Assembly (NCBI RefSeq): GCF_900104815.1
Contig: NZ_FNTD01000004.1
Location: forward strand, 1,674,001 to 1,738,000
Direction of reading: 5' to 3'
Length of the DNA stretch: 64,000 bases
From: Streptomyces misionensis
GTDB taxonomy: Bacteria; Actinomycetota; Actinomycetes; Streptomycetales; Streptomycetaceae
Made by a program: the position numbers and the translations under genes. The stretch's first letter is position 1; each line of letters begins with the position of its first letter. Below are positions 17,295 to 27,573 of this stretch, one piece after another. The notes beneath the pieces are model-generated. The model saw only the letters and a program-made list of their open reading frames with translations, searched no databases and had not been told where the DNA came from.

Positions 17295-17747
17295 CTAGCC
17301 GGGCGCCCCGGAGGAGAACCGGCGCAGCAGCGGCGACAGCACCAGCACGGACTTGGTCCGCTCCACGAACGGCTCCCCGGCGATCCGCTCCAGCACCCGC
17401 TCGAAGTGCCGCATGTCCGACGCGAACACCTGGGCGATGGCGTCCGCGTCCCCGGTGACCGTCGACGCGGCCACCACCTCCTGGTACCGCTCCAGCCCCC
17501 GCTGGATCGTCTCCGGCGAGGTGTTCCGCCGGCAGTAGATCTCGATGTATCCCTCGGTCTCCCAGCCGAGCGCCGCCGGATCCACCCGTACGGTGAATCC
17601 GGTGATGGCTCCGGTGGCCCGCAGCCGGTCCACTCGGCGTTTGACCGCGGGCGCGGAGAGTCCGACCAGTTGCCCGATGTCCGCGTAGGAGCGGCGGGCG
17701 TCCTCGGCGAGGGCGTGCACGATGCGTTCGTCGAGATCGTTCAGCAC
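17295..17747 (-). CDS. Lrp/AsnC family transcriptional regulator
   Basis: 150 residues, the standard family length. A helix-turn-helix (about 4-60) includes LDERIVHALAEDARRSYADIGQLVGLSAPAVKRRVDRL; an AsnC/RAM ligand domain (about 65-145) follows. Lrp-type proteins bind amino acids and assemble into multimers on phased DNA sites. The GTG at 17747 is chosen by family alignment; no good ribosome-binding site precedes it, so it may depend on the permease gene 31 bases upstream in the same direction. It is a candidate regulator of the two operons carrying GTTGCG arrays. Confidence 0.88.
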   Translation of the reverse strand: MLNDLDERIVHALAEDARRSYADIGQLVGLSAPAVKRRVDRLRATGAITGFTVRVDPAALGWETEGYIEIYCRRNTSPETIQRGLERYQEVVAASTVTGDADAIAQVFASDMRHFERVLERIAGEPFVERTKSVLVLSPLLRRFSSGAPG

Positions 17748-17778
17748 AGGGGGTGGTTCACTTACTTCTTCGGTGGGT

Positions 17779-19266
17779 TCACTTCTCTGCCGCCACCGCG
17801 AGGTCCGCACCGGTCGCGAGGCGGGAACGGCGGAAGCCGTATACGAAGTAGAACACGAGCCCGACCACCAGCCAGACACCGAACACCGTCCAGGTCACGG
17901 CGGACAGGCTGCCCATCATCCACACGCAGAAGACGAAGCCCAGCGCGGGCAGCAGCGGCGACAGCGGCACCCGGAAGCCGCGCCGCATGTTCGGCCGGCT
18001 GAAGCGCAGCACCACGACCGCCACGTTGACCAGGGCGAAGGCGAACAGCGTGCCGATGCTGGTGGCGTCGGCCAGCTGTCCCAACGGGATCGCGGCCGCC
18101 AGGATGCCGCAGAACAGGGAGACGATGACGGTGTTCGCCCGGGGGGCGCCGCTCTTCGGGTGGACCCGGGCGAAGACCTTGGGCATCAGACCGTCGCGGG
18201 ACATGGCGAACAGGATGCGCGTCTGGCCGTAGAGCACGGTCAGCACCACGCTGGCGATGGCGATGACGGCGCAGAAGGCCAGCAGGGTGGCCCAGAAGCT
18301 CTGCCCGGTGACGTCCTTCATGATCTGCGCGAGCGCGGCCTCGGAGTCGTTGAACGACCGCCAGGGCCGCGCGCCGACCGCGACGGCGGCGACCAGCACG
18401 TACAGGCCCGTCACGATGACCAGCGACAGCATGATCGCGCGGGGCAGGTCGCGCTGGGCGTTCTTCGCCTCCTCGCCGGCGGTGGAGGCGGCGTCGAAGC
18501 CGATGTACGAGAAGAACAGCGTGGCCCCGGCCATGCTGACGCCCGTCATCCCGAGCGGCATGAAGGGCGTGTAGTTGTGCGCCTTGAAGCCCATGAAGCC
18601 GATGGCGCAGAAGAGGACCAGCGCGGCGATCTTCACGCACACCATGACGGTGTTGGCCCGCGCGGACTCCTTGGCGCCGCCGAGCAGGAAGACCATGGCG
18701 AGCAGGACGACGATCAGCGCGGGCAGGTTGAAGACGCCGCCGTGGCCGGGCGGGGCGGACAGGGCGGCCGGCACGGTGACACCGATGGTGCCGTGCAGCA
18801 GCTCGTTCAGGTACTGGCCCCAGCCGACGGCCACGGCGGCGACCGAGACGCCGTACTCCAGGAGCAGGCACCAGCCGCAGACCCAGGCGATCAGCTCGCC
18901 CATCGTTGCGTATGCGTACGAGTAGGAGGAGCCGGAGACCGGGATGGTGCCGGCCAGCTCGGCGTAGGACAGGGCCGAGAACAGGGCGGTGAGGCCGGCG
19001 ATCACGAAGGACAGGGTGACGGCCGGTCCGGCCTTCGGGACGGCCTCGCCGAGGACCACGAAGATGCCGGTGCCGAGCGTGGCACCGATGCTGATCATGG
19101 TCAGCTGCCACAGCCCGAGGGAGCGCCGCAACGACCCGCCCTCACCCTTGCCACCCTCGGCGACCAGGAGTTCCACGGGCTTGCGGCGCATCAGGCGGGC
19201 GCCGAGGCCCGGGGCGGCGGGGGCTGCCGATGTCTGGTTCTGCGGCGGGGCGCCGTGATCGAGCAC
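17779..19266 (-). CDS. APC family amino acid permease
   Basis: 495 residues with 12 or more membrane segments. The first helix has ISIGATLGTGIFVVLG, the glycine-rich APC motif binding the substrate carboxylate; YAELAGTIPVSGSSYSYAYATMGE and FFSYIGFDAASTAGEEAKNAQRDLPRAI are the hallmark segments of the cationic amino acid transporter branch. It likely imports an amino acid or polyamine. The GTG start at 19266 has GAGGAG about 11 bases upstream. It is first in an operon with the Lrp/AsnC regulator and is preceded by a GTTGCG array. Confidence 0.9.
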   Translation of the reverse strand: MLDHGAPPQNQTSAAPAAPGLGARLMRRKPVELLVAEGGKGEGGSLRRSLGLWQLTMISIGATLGTGIFVVLGEAVPKAGPAVTLSFVIAGLTALFSALSYAELAGTIPVSGSSYSYAYATMGELIAWVCGWCLLLEYGVSVAAVAVGWGQYLNELLHGTIGVTVPAALSAPPGHGGVFNLPALIVVLLAMVFLLGGAKESARANTVMVCVKIAALVLFCAIGFMGFKAHNYTPFMPLGMTGVSMAGATLFFSYIGFDAASTAGEEAKNAQRDLPRAIMLSLVIVTGLYVLVAAVAVGARPWRSFNDSEAALAQIMKDVTGQSFWATLLAFCAVIAIASVVLTVLYGQTRILFAMSRDGLMPKVFARVHPKSGAPRANTVIVSLFCGILAAAIPLGQLADATSIGTLFAFALVNVAVVVLRFSRPNMRRGFRVPLSPLLPALGFVFCVWMMGSLSAVTWTVFGVWLVVGLVFYFVYGFRRSRLATGADLAVAAEK

Positions 19267-19394
19267 GCGCTGGCTCCTCGTTCGATGCGGTCGACGCGCT
19301 AGCCGCCGCCGATGCCGTGGTGGCGCCGAAGACAGCTGCTGACGCCGGGTACAGCGCAGCACACTACGAGGCGGGCCTTCGCGGAGGTAATGCA

Positions 19395-19481
19395 GCAACC
19401 TTGCGCACACCCGCACGATCGTTGCGTTCCACCGTACGTCACGGCGGAACGTTGCGCTCCGGATGCCAAACGTTGCGCAAC
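19395..19481 (-). promoter_or_regulatory. Phased TTGCG repeat array upstream of the APC permease
   Basis: TTGCG starts at 19401, 19422, 19452 and 19473, spacings 21, 30 and 21 bases, so all copies lie on one face of the helix. The outer two are palindromic: GCAACCTTGC (19395-19404) and GTTGCGCAAC (19472-19481). The 322-base gap between the permease start and the guaB1 stop holds this array and, at its right end, the guaB1 terminator; nothing coding is supported. The array parallels the one before the nitrilase-amine oxidase operon. Confidence 0.5.
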
Positions 19482-19532
19482 CGCCGCACATCGGGCCGGG
19501 TCGGACAGGAGCGGCGAGAGGGGATATGCCGA

Positions 19533-19572
19533 CGGCCCCCGCCGCTCCCACCAGGGGGAACGACGGGGGCCG
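19533..19572 (-). terminator. Hairpin terminator after guaB1
   Basis: CGGCCCCCG (19533-19541) pairs with CGGGGGCCG (19564-19572); the interior (CTCCC / GGGGG) can pair partly as well. It lies 16 bases beyond the guaB1 stop. No U-tract. Confidence 0.65.
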
Positions 19573-19588
19573 CCGGGTGCGGAGGGGA

Positions 19589-21100
<1,512 letters not shown>

Positions 21101-21296
21101 TCATTCTCCCATGCCGTCCCCCCGATCACCCCCGGTCAAAACCTCCAGGCTCCCCCACGGACCTTCGGAGGATCCACCGAAACCGGACCGGTACGATCAT
21201 CCGACCGTTCTGGCGAGTCTCGGCGGACCTGCTCCACGGTCCGTGCGCGCGGCGAGGGCGTGGCAGGCAAAAGGGGGAGAGTCGGGGGGCGGGCCG

Positions 21297-22967
21297 ATGG
21301 GCGACGACAGGCGCGCCGTGCTGTTCGCCGCGCGATCGCGGAACGCGTTGCACCGGCTGCTCGACACGCTCCCCGTCTTCGCGGGTGACGACCGTGTCCG
21401 CCGCTGTTTCACCCTGGTTCCCGGCTCCGAGTTCTCCGCGGACGCCCTGCGCGCCCTGGAGCGGGCGGGCGGGCGCGTCCTGCCCTGGGCCGAGGCGGTC
21501 GGCCGGACCTTCGCGCTGATCCTCGCCGCCAGTCCCAAAGGCGATCTCCAGGCCCTGCACGGCCCGCGCGTCCTGCTCCCGCACGGCGCCGGCTTCAACA
21601 AGTCGGTGCCCGGCGAGGGCACCGAGGACTCCGCATCCGGACTCGACCCCGCCCATCTGCTGCTGCCCGACGGCGCCCCGCTCGCCGCCCGCTATCTGTT
21701 CTCCCACCCCGGGCAGATCGCACGGCTGGCACCGGCCGGCCCCGCGGTGACGGCCCGGGCGACGGTCGTCGGCGATCCGCTCCTGGAACGGTTCCTGGAG
21801 TCGCGGGAGCGCCGCGACCGCTACCGCGCCGCGCTCGGCACGGGCGACCGCACCCTCGTCGTGCTGTTCTCGACCTGGGGCCCGGAGTCCCTGATCAACC
21901 GCCGCCCCGGGCTGCCCGCCGAACTGGCCGCCGCGCTCCCCCACGACGAGTACCAGCTCGCCCTGGTGCTCCACCCCAACGAACGTGCCCGCCGCGGCAC
22001 GCTCGACCTGGCCGAGTACCTGGAACCCGCCCGCCGGGCCGGGCTGGTCCTGCCCGCGGCGCACGAGGAGTGGGCGTCGGTCGCCGTCGCGGCGGACGTG
22101 CTGATCACCGACCACGGCTCGGCGGCCCTGTACCCGGCGGCGCTGGACCGTCCTCTGCTCGGCGCCTACGACGGCGGCAGGGAACTGCTGCCCGGCAGCC
22201 CGATGGCCGGCCTCCTCGCGGGCGTCCCCCGCCTCGCCCCGCACCTTCCCGGCGCGGAGGCGGCGAGCCTGGTGGCGACGGCACTGCGCGATCACCGCCC
22301 CGGCAGCAGCCGTGCCCTCGCGGAACCGGCGTTCGCCGAGCAGGGTCGGGCGCTCGACCGGCTACGGGAGACCGTGTACGGCCTGCTGGACCTCGCCCCG
22401 CCCGCCCATCCCGTCCTGCCCCGGCTGCTGCCCGACCCGACCCCCGCGCCGCTCGCGCCCGCCGCCTTCGCGGTCCGTGTCGAAGCCGACGGCGGCGGGA
22501 CGCTCCGGGTGCTGCGCCATCCCGCCCCTCTCGTGCCGCCCGCGCCCGCTCACCATCTGGCCGCCGAAGTGGGCGCCGCGCACCGGCGGTTCACCCAGAG
22601 CGCCGGTCTGCTGCACCGCCGCGCGGGCGGCCACCCCGGCGCGCCGACGGAACCGGCGGACGAGTGGACCCTGCGGATCCTGGCGGACCACCCCGGCGGC
22701 CGGCGCAGCGCCGCGGTCGTCGTCTCCGCCACCCACTGCCTGCTGCGCCCGCGATCGGGCCCCCTGCTGTCCCTGCGCATCGCGCCGCAGGGAGCGGAGG
22801 GACGGTCCTCGGTGGTCGACCCGGTGCCCGTCCTGTCGGCGGTGCACGCCGCGCTCCTCGACGGCGAGGAGCGCACGGACCTGCGACTGGTGTGCGCGGT
22901 GGGCCACCGCACGGTGGAGGTCCGGACGGCCCGGGCCACGGCGGCGGAGGCGGCCACAGCGGTGTGA
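21297..22967 (+). CDS. TagF-like glycerophosphotransferase-fold protein, unknown function
   Basis: 556 residues. The first 380 look like a GT-B fold related to CDP-glycerol glycerophosphotransferases: LLPHGAGFNKS (94-104), LVLHPNERARRG (223-234) and VLITDHGSAALYPAALDRP (268-286), where His-Pro and Asp-His-Gly-Ser match the nucleotide-binding positions of TagF-type enzymes. No signal peptide or membrane span. The last 150 residues (about 400-556) are a separate region I do not recognise. Relatives in Streptomyces are sometimes mislabelled as translation initiation factor. The start is uncertain: the ATG at 21297 is preceded by a purine-rich stretch, and upstream GTG codons are possible. Confidence 0.7.
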   Translation: MGDDRRAVLFAARSRNALHRLLDTLPVFAGDDRVRRCFTLVPGSEFSADALRALERAGGRVLPWAEAVGRTFALILAASPKGDLQALHGPRVLLPHGAGFNKSVPGEGTEDSASGLDPAHLLLPDGAPLAARYLFSHPGQIARLAPAGPAVTARATVVGDPLLERFLESRERRDRYRAALGTGDRTLVVLFSTWGPESLINRRPGLPAELAAALPHDEYQLALVLHPNERARRGTLDLAEYLEPARRAGLVLPAAHEEWASVAVAADVLITDHGSAALYPAALDRPLLGAYDGGRELLPGSPMAGLLAGVPRLAPHLPGAEAASLVATALRDHRPGSSRALAEPAFAEQGRALDRLRETVYGLLDLAPPAHPVLPRLLPDPTPAPLAPAAFAVRVEADGGGTLRVLRHPAPLVPPAPAHHLAAEVGAAHRRFTQSAGLLHRRAGGHPGAPTEPADEWTLRILADHPGGRRSAAVVVSATHCLLRPRSGPLLSLRIAPQGAEGRSSVVDPVPVLSAVHAALLDGEERTDLRLVCAVGHRTVEVRTARATAAEAATAV

Positions 22968-23027
22968 CGCGACCGGGTTCCCCCGGCTGAGAGTTGACGT
23001 TCCGTTGGGCCAGGCCCCCGCGCCCCC

Positions 23028-23348
23028 TCACCCCAACGCCAGCGCCACCGTCACCTGCTCCGGGCCCTCGCTCGCCTCGGTGAAGATCTCGTGGGCCACC
23101 CGCCACTCGTCGGGGCGGGCGTCCGCGTACGGTGTCCAGCCCGTGACGACGAGGAGCAGTCCGCGGTCGGCCGCCGCGGTCGGCCAGACGGAGGGGTCGC
23201 ATAGGCTGTCCAGGAGCGCGTCCCAGTTGCGGCCGAACCAGTCGGGCAGGGCGAGGGCCGCCGCCACCGCGTCCATCAGGGCGGCCTTGTCCGTGACCCG
23301 GGAGAGGTCCAGGGCGACGACCGCGCGGTCCGTGAGTTGCCGGGTCAT
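23028..23348 (-). CDS. Barstar-family ribonuclease inhibitor
   Basis: 106 residues matching barstar: ALDLSRVTDKAALMDAVAAALALPDWFGRNWDALLDSLCD carries the LP.wFG.NWDAL.D core that plugs the barnase active site. The ATG overlaps the stop of the upstream RNase gene (ATGA), so toxin and inhibitor are translationally coupled. It would protect the cell from the cognate guanyl-specific RNase before export. Length matches the Streptomyces barstar homologues. Confidence 0.92.
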   Translation of the reverse strand: MTRQLTDRAVVALDLSRVTDKAALMDAVAAALALPDWFGRNWDALLDSLCDPSVWPTAAADRGLLLVVTGWTPYADARPDEWRVAHEIFTEASEGPEQVTVALALG

Positions 23349-23827
23349 CTCAGCACCGCCCGGAACGAGTTGTAGTGATCACCGGTGTAGTAGAACTCCC
23401 CGCCCTGTCCGGTGATGATGCGGCGCGCCCCGCGGTCGTGCGAGCCGGGCGTCGGCACCGTGTACTCGTGGTAGTAGCCGCGCTGGTGCTTCGGCAGGTG
23501 TCTCTCATAATTGCCGAAGACGATCCCGTCGCGGGAGTACGGATAGGGGCCGCCCCGGTCGATCAGGGCCAGGGTCCGCCGGGCCTCGGCGGGCAGCCGG
23601 GACTCCGGCACGGTGGCCATGCCTCTGGCCCACCCGGGAGTGGCCACGGCGGCGGACGACGGGCCCCCGCCCGTCCCCGTACCGCTGCCCGTGCCCGAGC
23701 CCGTACCTCCGGCACATCCGGCGAGCAGCACGGCGAGCACGACCAGCAGCCCCGCGAGCACACGGGACGGGGCCCGGCCGGGCGCCCGGGACCATCGGAA
23801 CTTCAGGGGAACGTACCGCGACGACAT
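23345..23827 (-). CDS. Lipoprotein-anchored guanyl-specific ribonuclease (RNase Sa/barnase family)
   Basis: 160 residues. A hydrophobic signal (22-36) with lipobox LAGC puts the lipidated cysteine at 38, followed by a Gly/Thr/Ser-rich linker and a complete RNase Sa domain (about 78-160). Catalytic residues are present by alignment with RNase Sa: Glu121 (YYHEYTV), Arg136 (RGARRIITG) and His151 (YYTGDHY). It should cleave RNA 3' of guanosine outside the membrane. RNase Sa itself is freely secreted; a lipid anchor is unusual. The cysteine pair of RNase Sa is not conserved. An in-frame GTG at 23935 would add 36 residues but would bury the signal peptide. Confidence 0.88.
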   Translation of the reverse strand: MSSRYVPLKFRWSRAPGRAPSRVLAGLLVVLAVLLAGCAGGTGSGTGSGTGTGGGPSSAAVATPGWARGMATVPESRLPAEARRTLALIDRGGPYPYSRDGIVFGNYERHLPKHQRGYYHEYTVPTPGSHDRGARRIITGQGGEFYYTGDHYNSFRAVLR

Positions 23828-23941
23828 GCGGACGATGCTTTCACGGCGGGCCGGTCCGGACGACCCGTGCCCCGCGGAAGGCGGCGGAGGCGAGGGCGGC
23901 CGGCGGCCGTCTCGTCCGCCTCCGTCCTCGCTCACCGCCGC

Positions 23942-24961
23942 TCACTGCCCGTCGGGGTCCTGCCGGGTGAGCGCGGCCTTCGGCGTCGGGCCCGCGGTCA
24001 TCAGGTAGTCCGCGGCCGAGGTGTCCGTGACCAGGCTGGTGACCAGCCCGGAGCGCAGCACCGCGTCGATCGCCGCCGCCTTGCGCTGACCGCCGGCGAT
24101 CGCCACGACCTCCGGGATGCGGCGCAGCTGGTCGGCCTTGACGGTGATGCACCGCTCCCCCAGGTCCCGCCCGATCCGGCGCCCCTCGGCGTCGAAGAGG
24201 TGCGCGGCCATCTCGGCCGCGACGCCGAGCGAGGCGTAGTGCGCCCGCTCCTCGTCGCTGAGCATGTCGTGCACCGTCGAGATGCCCGGTTCCCAGGAAC
24301 CGATGGAGACGCAGGCGACCGTGACCTTGTCGAAGTACTCGTAGGCGCGGGCGATCCCGGTCTGGTTGCGCAGGGCCGCCGCGGTGGCCGCGTCCGGCAG
24401 CAGCATCGGCGCGTAGATCGGGTGGGCGTCGCCGCCCGAGACCTGGGCGGCACGGCGCACGGCCTCGACCGAGCCGCGCTCCGAGGTGCCGGCGTCGTAC
24501 ACACCCGTCAGCTGCACCACCGTGCACGGCGGCAGCCGGTCGAGGGCGGCCGCCATGTGGATGGTGGACCGGCCCCAGGCCAGCCCCAGTACGTCCCCCT
24601 CGTCGACCAGCTCGCCGAGCAGGTCGGCCGCGACCTCGCCGAGGTTCTCCGGGTCGGGGGTCTCCTCGGCCTCCGCCGGGGACTCGACCACGACGGCGTG
24701 CCTCAGGCCGTAGCGGGCGCGGAGCGCGTCGGAGCGCTCGGCGTCCAGTTCGGCCGGCACACGGATCTCGATGCGTACGAGATCCCGTTCGAGAGCGGTC
24801 TCCAGGACCCGGGCCACCTTGAAGCGGCTGACGCCGAACTCCTCCGCGATCTGGATCTTGGACTTGCCCTCGAGGTAGAAGCGGCGGGCCATGGCCGCCG
24901 CCTGGACCAGCTCAGCGGGTCCCATCCGCATGGCTGACCGGCCCGCCGACATACCCGACAC
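23942..24961 (-). CDS. SorC-family sugar-binding transcriptional regulator
   Basis: 339 residues. An N-terminal helix-turn-helix (about 12-60; YLEGKSKIQIAEEFGVSRFKVARVL) is followed by a SorC sugar-binding domain of NagB-like fold, with GLAWGRSTIHMAAALDRLP near 130-148 as the phosphosugar loop. SorC/DeoR-like regulators respond to phosphorylated sugars or polyols. rpe lies 115 bases upstream on the same strand, which fits pentose phosphate control, but no sugar operon is adjacent. The GTG at 24961 is chosen for GAGGAG 6 bases upstream; an ATG at 24952 is the alternative. Confidence 0.85.
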   Translation of the reverse strand: MSGMSAGRSAMRMGPAELVQAAAMARRFYLEGKSKIQIAEEFGVSRFKVARVLETALERDLVRIEIRVPAELDAERSDALRARYGLRHAVVVESPAEAEETPDPENLGEVAADLLGELVDEGDVLGLAWGRSTIHMAAALDRLPPCTVVQLTGVYDAGTSERGSVEAVRRAAQVSGGDAHPIYAPMLLPDAATAAALRNQTGIARAYEYFDKVTVACVSIGSWEPGISTVHDMLSDEERAHYASLGVAAEMAAHLFDAEGRRIGRDLGERCITVKADQLRRIPEVVAIAGGQRKAAAIDAVLRSGLVTSLVTDTSAADYLMTAGPTPKAALTRQDPDGQ

Positions 24962-25075
24962 GGCGATCTCCTCACTGCTGTTCACACTCTGGATTCGCCG
25001 TTCATCCTTGCAGATTCGGCGCAACTGATCCGCCCTGATGGGCGGCGTTCTCTCAACCGTTCACGTAGCCGTGGC

Positions 25076-25762
25076 TCAGTGGTCGCATGCCCAGGACGCC
25101 CCGGCGGTGGCCGTCTCCGCCTGGGCGCGCAGGGCACGCACCGCGTCCGCCGGGTCCTTCGCCCCGTAGACCGCCGAGCCGGCGACGAACACGTCCGCGC
25201 CCGCCTCCGCGCACCGCTCGATCGTGGTGGCCGAGACACCGCCGTCGACCTGCAACCAGAGCTGGAGGCCGTGCTTGCCGATCAGCTCACGGGTGCGACG
25301 GATCTTCGGCAGCATGATGTCGAGGAAGGCCTGGCCGCCGAAGCCCGGCTCGACGGTCATGATGAGCAGCATGTCGAGTTCCGGCAGCAGGTCCTCGTAC
25401 GGCTCGATGGGCGTCGCGGGCTTGAGCGCCATGGAGGCGCGCGCGCCCTTGGCGCGGATCTCGCGGGCGAGACGCACCGGAGCGGCGGCCGCCTCCACAT
25501 GGAAGGTGACGGACGAGGCGCCCGCCTCCACGTACTGGGGGGCCCAGCGGTCCGGGTCCTCGATCATCAGGTGGCAGTCCAGCGGGGTGTCCGTCGCACG
25601 GGCCAGGGACTCCACCACCGGCACGCCGAGCGTGAGGTTGGGGACGAAGTGGTTGTCCATGACGTCGACGTGGAGCCAGTCGGCGCCCTGGACAGCCTTG
25701 GCCTCCTCCGCCAGGCGGGCGAAGTCGGCGGACAGGATGCTGGGGTTGATCTGCACGGCCAT
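25076..25762 (-). CDS. rpe: Ribulose-phosphate 3-epimerase
   Basis: 228 residues, TIM barrel. [13 protein letters not shown] opens the protein, [16 protein letters not shown] (31-46) supplies the metal-binding His and Asp, DCHLMIEDP the next His, and VDGGVS near 177-182 the second catalytic aspartate. It interconverts ribulose 5-phosphate and xylulose 5-phosphate in the pentose phosphate pathway. The start at 25762 fits the family exactly. It lies downstream of rsmB with a 172-base gap in which I see no clear signal. Confidence 0.96.
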   Translation of the reverse strand: MAVQINPSILSADFARLAEEAKAVQGADWLHVDVMDNHFVPNLTLGVPVVESLARATDTPLDCHLMIEDPDRWAPQYVEAGASSVTFHVEAAAAPVRLAREIRAKGARASMALKPATPIEPYEDLLPELDMLLIMTVEPGFGGQAFLDIMLPKIRRTRELIGKHGLQLWLQVDGGVSATTIERCAEAGADVFVAGSAVYGAKDPADAVRALRAQAETATAGASWACDH

Positions 25763-25934
25763 GCCCCAAGACTGCCATGTCCGGGGCACTGATGTTCGCG
25801 CCGGTCCACAGGTGAGACCGTTCATCACACTGATCTGCCGTTTGTCTGATGTTCCGGACGTCCCTGTGGATAACCGAGGGCGACGAACCCGGCGCACGCG
25901 GTGAAATGGTGCCCGCGCGACCGCCTGCGGACCG

Positions 25935-27356
25935 TCAGCCGGCCGTCTTGCGGATCAGTGCCAGATACATCGCGTCGGTGCCGTGCAGATGCGGCCACAA
26001 CTGGATGTCGGGGCCCTCGCCGAGCGCGGGGACACCCGGCAGCAGCGGCCGGGCGTCGATCAGTTCGGCGTCCGGGTACTGCTTGAGCACGTCGGCGACG
26101 ACCGCCCGGGTCTCGGCGAGGTGCGGGGAGCAGGTGGCATAGCCGACCACGCCGCCGACGCGCACCGAGTCGAGCGCGGTGCGCAGCAGCGCCCGCTGGA
26201 GGGGAGCAAAATTGTCCAGGTCCTCGGGGCGCCTGCGCCAGCGGGCCTCGGGCCGCCGCCGCAGCGCGCCCAGCCCGGTGCACGGCACGTCCACCAGCAC
26301 CCGGTCGAAGCTGCCCGGCCGCCACGGCGGCCGGGTGCCGTCCGCGGCGATCACCTGGTACGGCCCCGGGTTGCCGGCCAGCGCCTTGGCGACCAGCCCG
26401 GCCCGGTGCGGCTGCTTCTCCGAGGCGAGCAGCACGGCACCGCGTTCGGCGGCGAGCGCCCCCAGCAGCGCGGCCTTCCCGCCGGGTCCGGCACAGCCGT
26501 CGAGCCACCTGGCGTCCGGCCCTTCCAGGGGCGCGTTGGCCAGCGCGAGCGCCACCAGCTGGCTGCCCTCGTCCTGCACCCCGGCGCGCCCCTCGCGCAC
26601 CGCCTCGACCGCGCCCGGCTCACCGCCCTCGGCCAGCCGCACGGCGTACGGCGACCAGCGCCCGGGCTCGGCGGCCTCCTCGCGCAGCAGTTCCTCGGTG
26701 GCGGCCCGGCCCGGCCGCGCCACGAGCGTCACCCGCGGCCGCTCGTTGTCGGCCGCGAGCAGCTCCTCGATGCCGGCGCGCCCGCCGCCCAGCGAGTCCC
26801 ACAGCGCGGAGACGACCCAGCGGGGGTGCGAGTGCACGACGGCGAGGTGGTCCTCGGGGTCCTCGTCGTACGGCGGCGCGACCTTCCCGATCCATCCGTC
26901 GAGGTCGTCCTGCGCCACCTTGCGCAGCACCGCGTTGACGAACTTGGCCCGCCCGTCGCCGAGCACGACCCGGGCGAGTTCCACGGTGGCGGACACGGCG
27001 GCGTGGCTCGGGATCCGCGTCCCCAGCAGCTGGTGCGCGCCCAGGCTGAGCACGTCGAGCACCGGTGGGTCCACCTCGCGCAGCGGCCGGTCCACGCACG
27101 CGGCGATCACCGCGTCGTACGTGCCCTGCCGGCGCAGCGTCCCGTACACCAGCTCGGTGGCGAGCGCGGCGTCCCGCGCGTCGAAGTCGCCCTTCTCCCG
27201 CGCCTTCCGCAGCAACGGCGGCAGCACGAGGTTGGCATAGGCGTCCCGCTCGTCCACCGCCCGCAGCGCGTCGAAGGCCAGGATGCGGACGGGGTCCTTC
27301 TTGGGACGCCGATAGGGCTTGGCGGGCTTACGGCCCCGCCGCGACTGCTCGCTCAC
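25935..27356 (-). CDS. rsmB: 16S rRNA m5C967 methyltransferase
   Basis: 473 residues. An N-terminal NusB-like RNA-binding helical domain (about 25-170) precedes a SAM-dependent methyltransferase domain (about 190-473). Motif I is [17 protein letters not shown]; the catalytic cysteine lies in [21 protein letters not shown], and [15 protein letters not shown] carries the second cysteine. It methylates C967 of 16S rRNA. The first 22 residues are basic and may be flexible. It is downstream of fmt, from which it is separated by 217 bases holding GCGTCGAGGGCCC repeats. Confidence 0.95.
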   Translation of the reverse strand: MSEQSRRGRKPAKPYRRPKKDPVRILAFDALRAVDERDAYANLVLPPLLRKAREKGDFDARDAALATELVYGTLRRQGTYDAVIAACVDRPLREVDPPVLDVLSLGAHQLLGTRIPSHAAVSATVELARVVLGDGRAKFVNAVLRKVAQDDLDGWIGKVAPPYDEDPEDHLAVVHSHPRWVVSALWDSLGGGRAGIEELLAADNERPRVTLVARPGRAATEELLREEAAEPGRWSPYAVRLAEGGEPGAVEAVREGRAGVQDEGSQLVALALANAPLEGPDARWLDGCAGPGGKAALLGALAAERGAVLLASEKQPHRAGLVAKALAGNPGPYQVIAADGTRPPWRPGSFDRVLVDVPCTGLGALRRRPEARWRRRPEDLDNFAPLQRALLRTALDSVRVGGVVGYATCSPHLAETRAVVADVLKQYPDAELIDARPLLPGVPALGEGPDIQLWPHLHGTDAMYLALIRKTAG

Positions 27357-27456
27357 GAAAAAGGTGCTCCGGAGGTGAAAGGGGGTGTGCCGCCCAGCCT
27401 ACGTCGGCGGAGGTGAGCGGGGGTGCGCGGGTGCCGGGGCGCTCGGGCCCGGGCCC

Positions 27457-27522
27457 GCGTCGAGGGCCCCGCGTCGAGGGCCCGGGCCCGCGTCGAGGGC
27501 CCCGTGGCCGCGTCGAGGGCCC
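27457..27522. repeat. Four copies of GCGTCGAGGGCCC between fmt and rsmB
   Basis: Perfect 13-base copies start at 27457, 27471, 27490 and 27510 (spacings 14, 19, 20), with GGGCCC or GTGGCC fillers between them. The array lies in the 217-base non-coding gap, directly after the fmt stop in the direction of transcription. The GGGCCC ends allow copies to pair with each other, so it may fold into a terminator-like structure or be an expanded tandem repeat. Confidence 0.8.
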
Positions 27523-27573
27523 GGGTGCCGCCGTGGAAGGCGGCGGGCGCGTGCCCCGCCGCCGCAGCCCCGG

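Noticed and set aside
17748..17879. N-terminal extension of the Lrp/AsnC protein
   Set aside because: It would overlap the permease gene and add a Ser/Arg-rich leader not found in the family; the GTG at 17747 gives the standard length.
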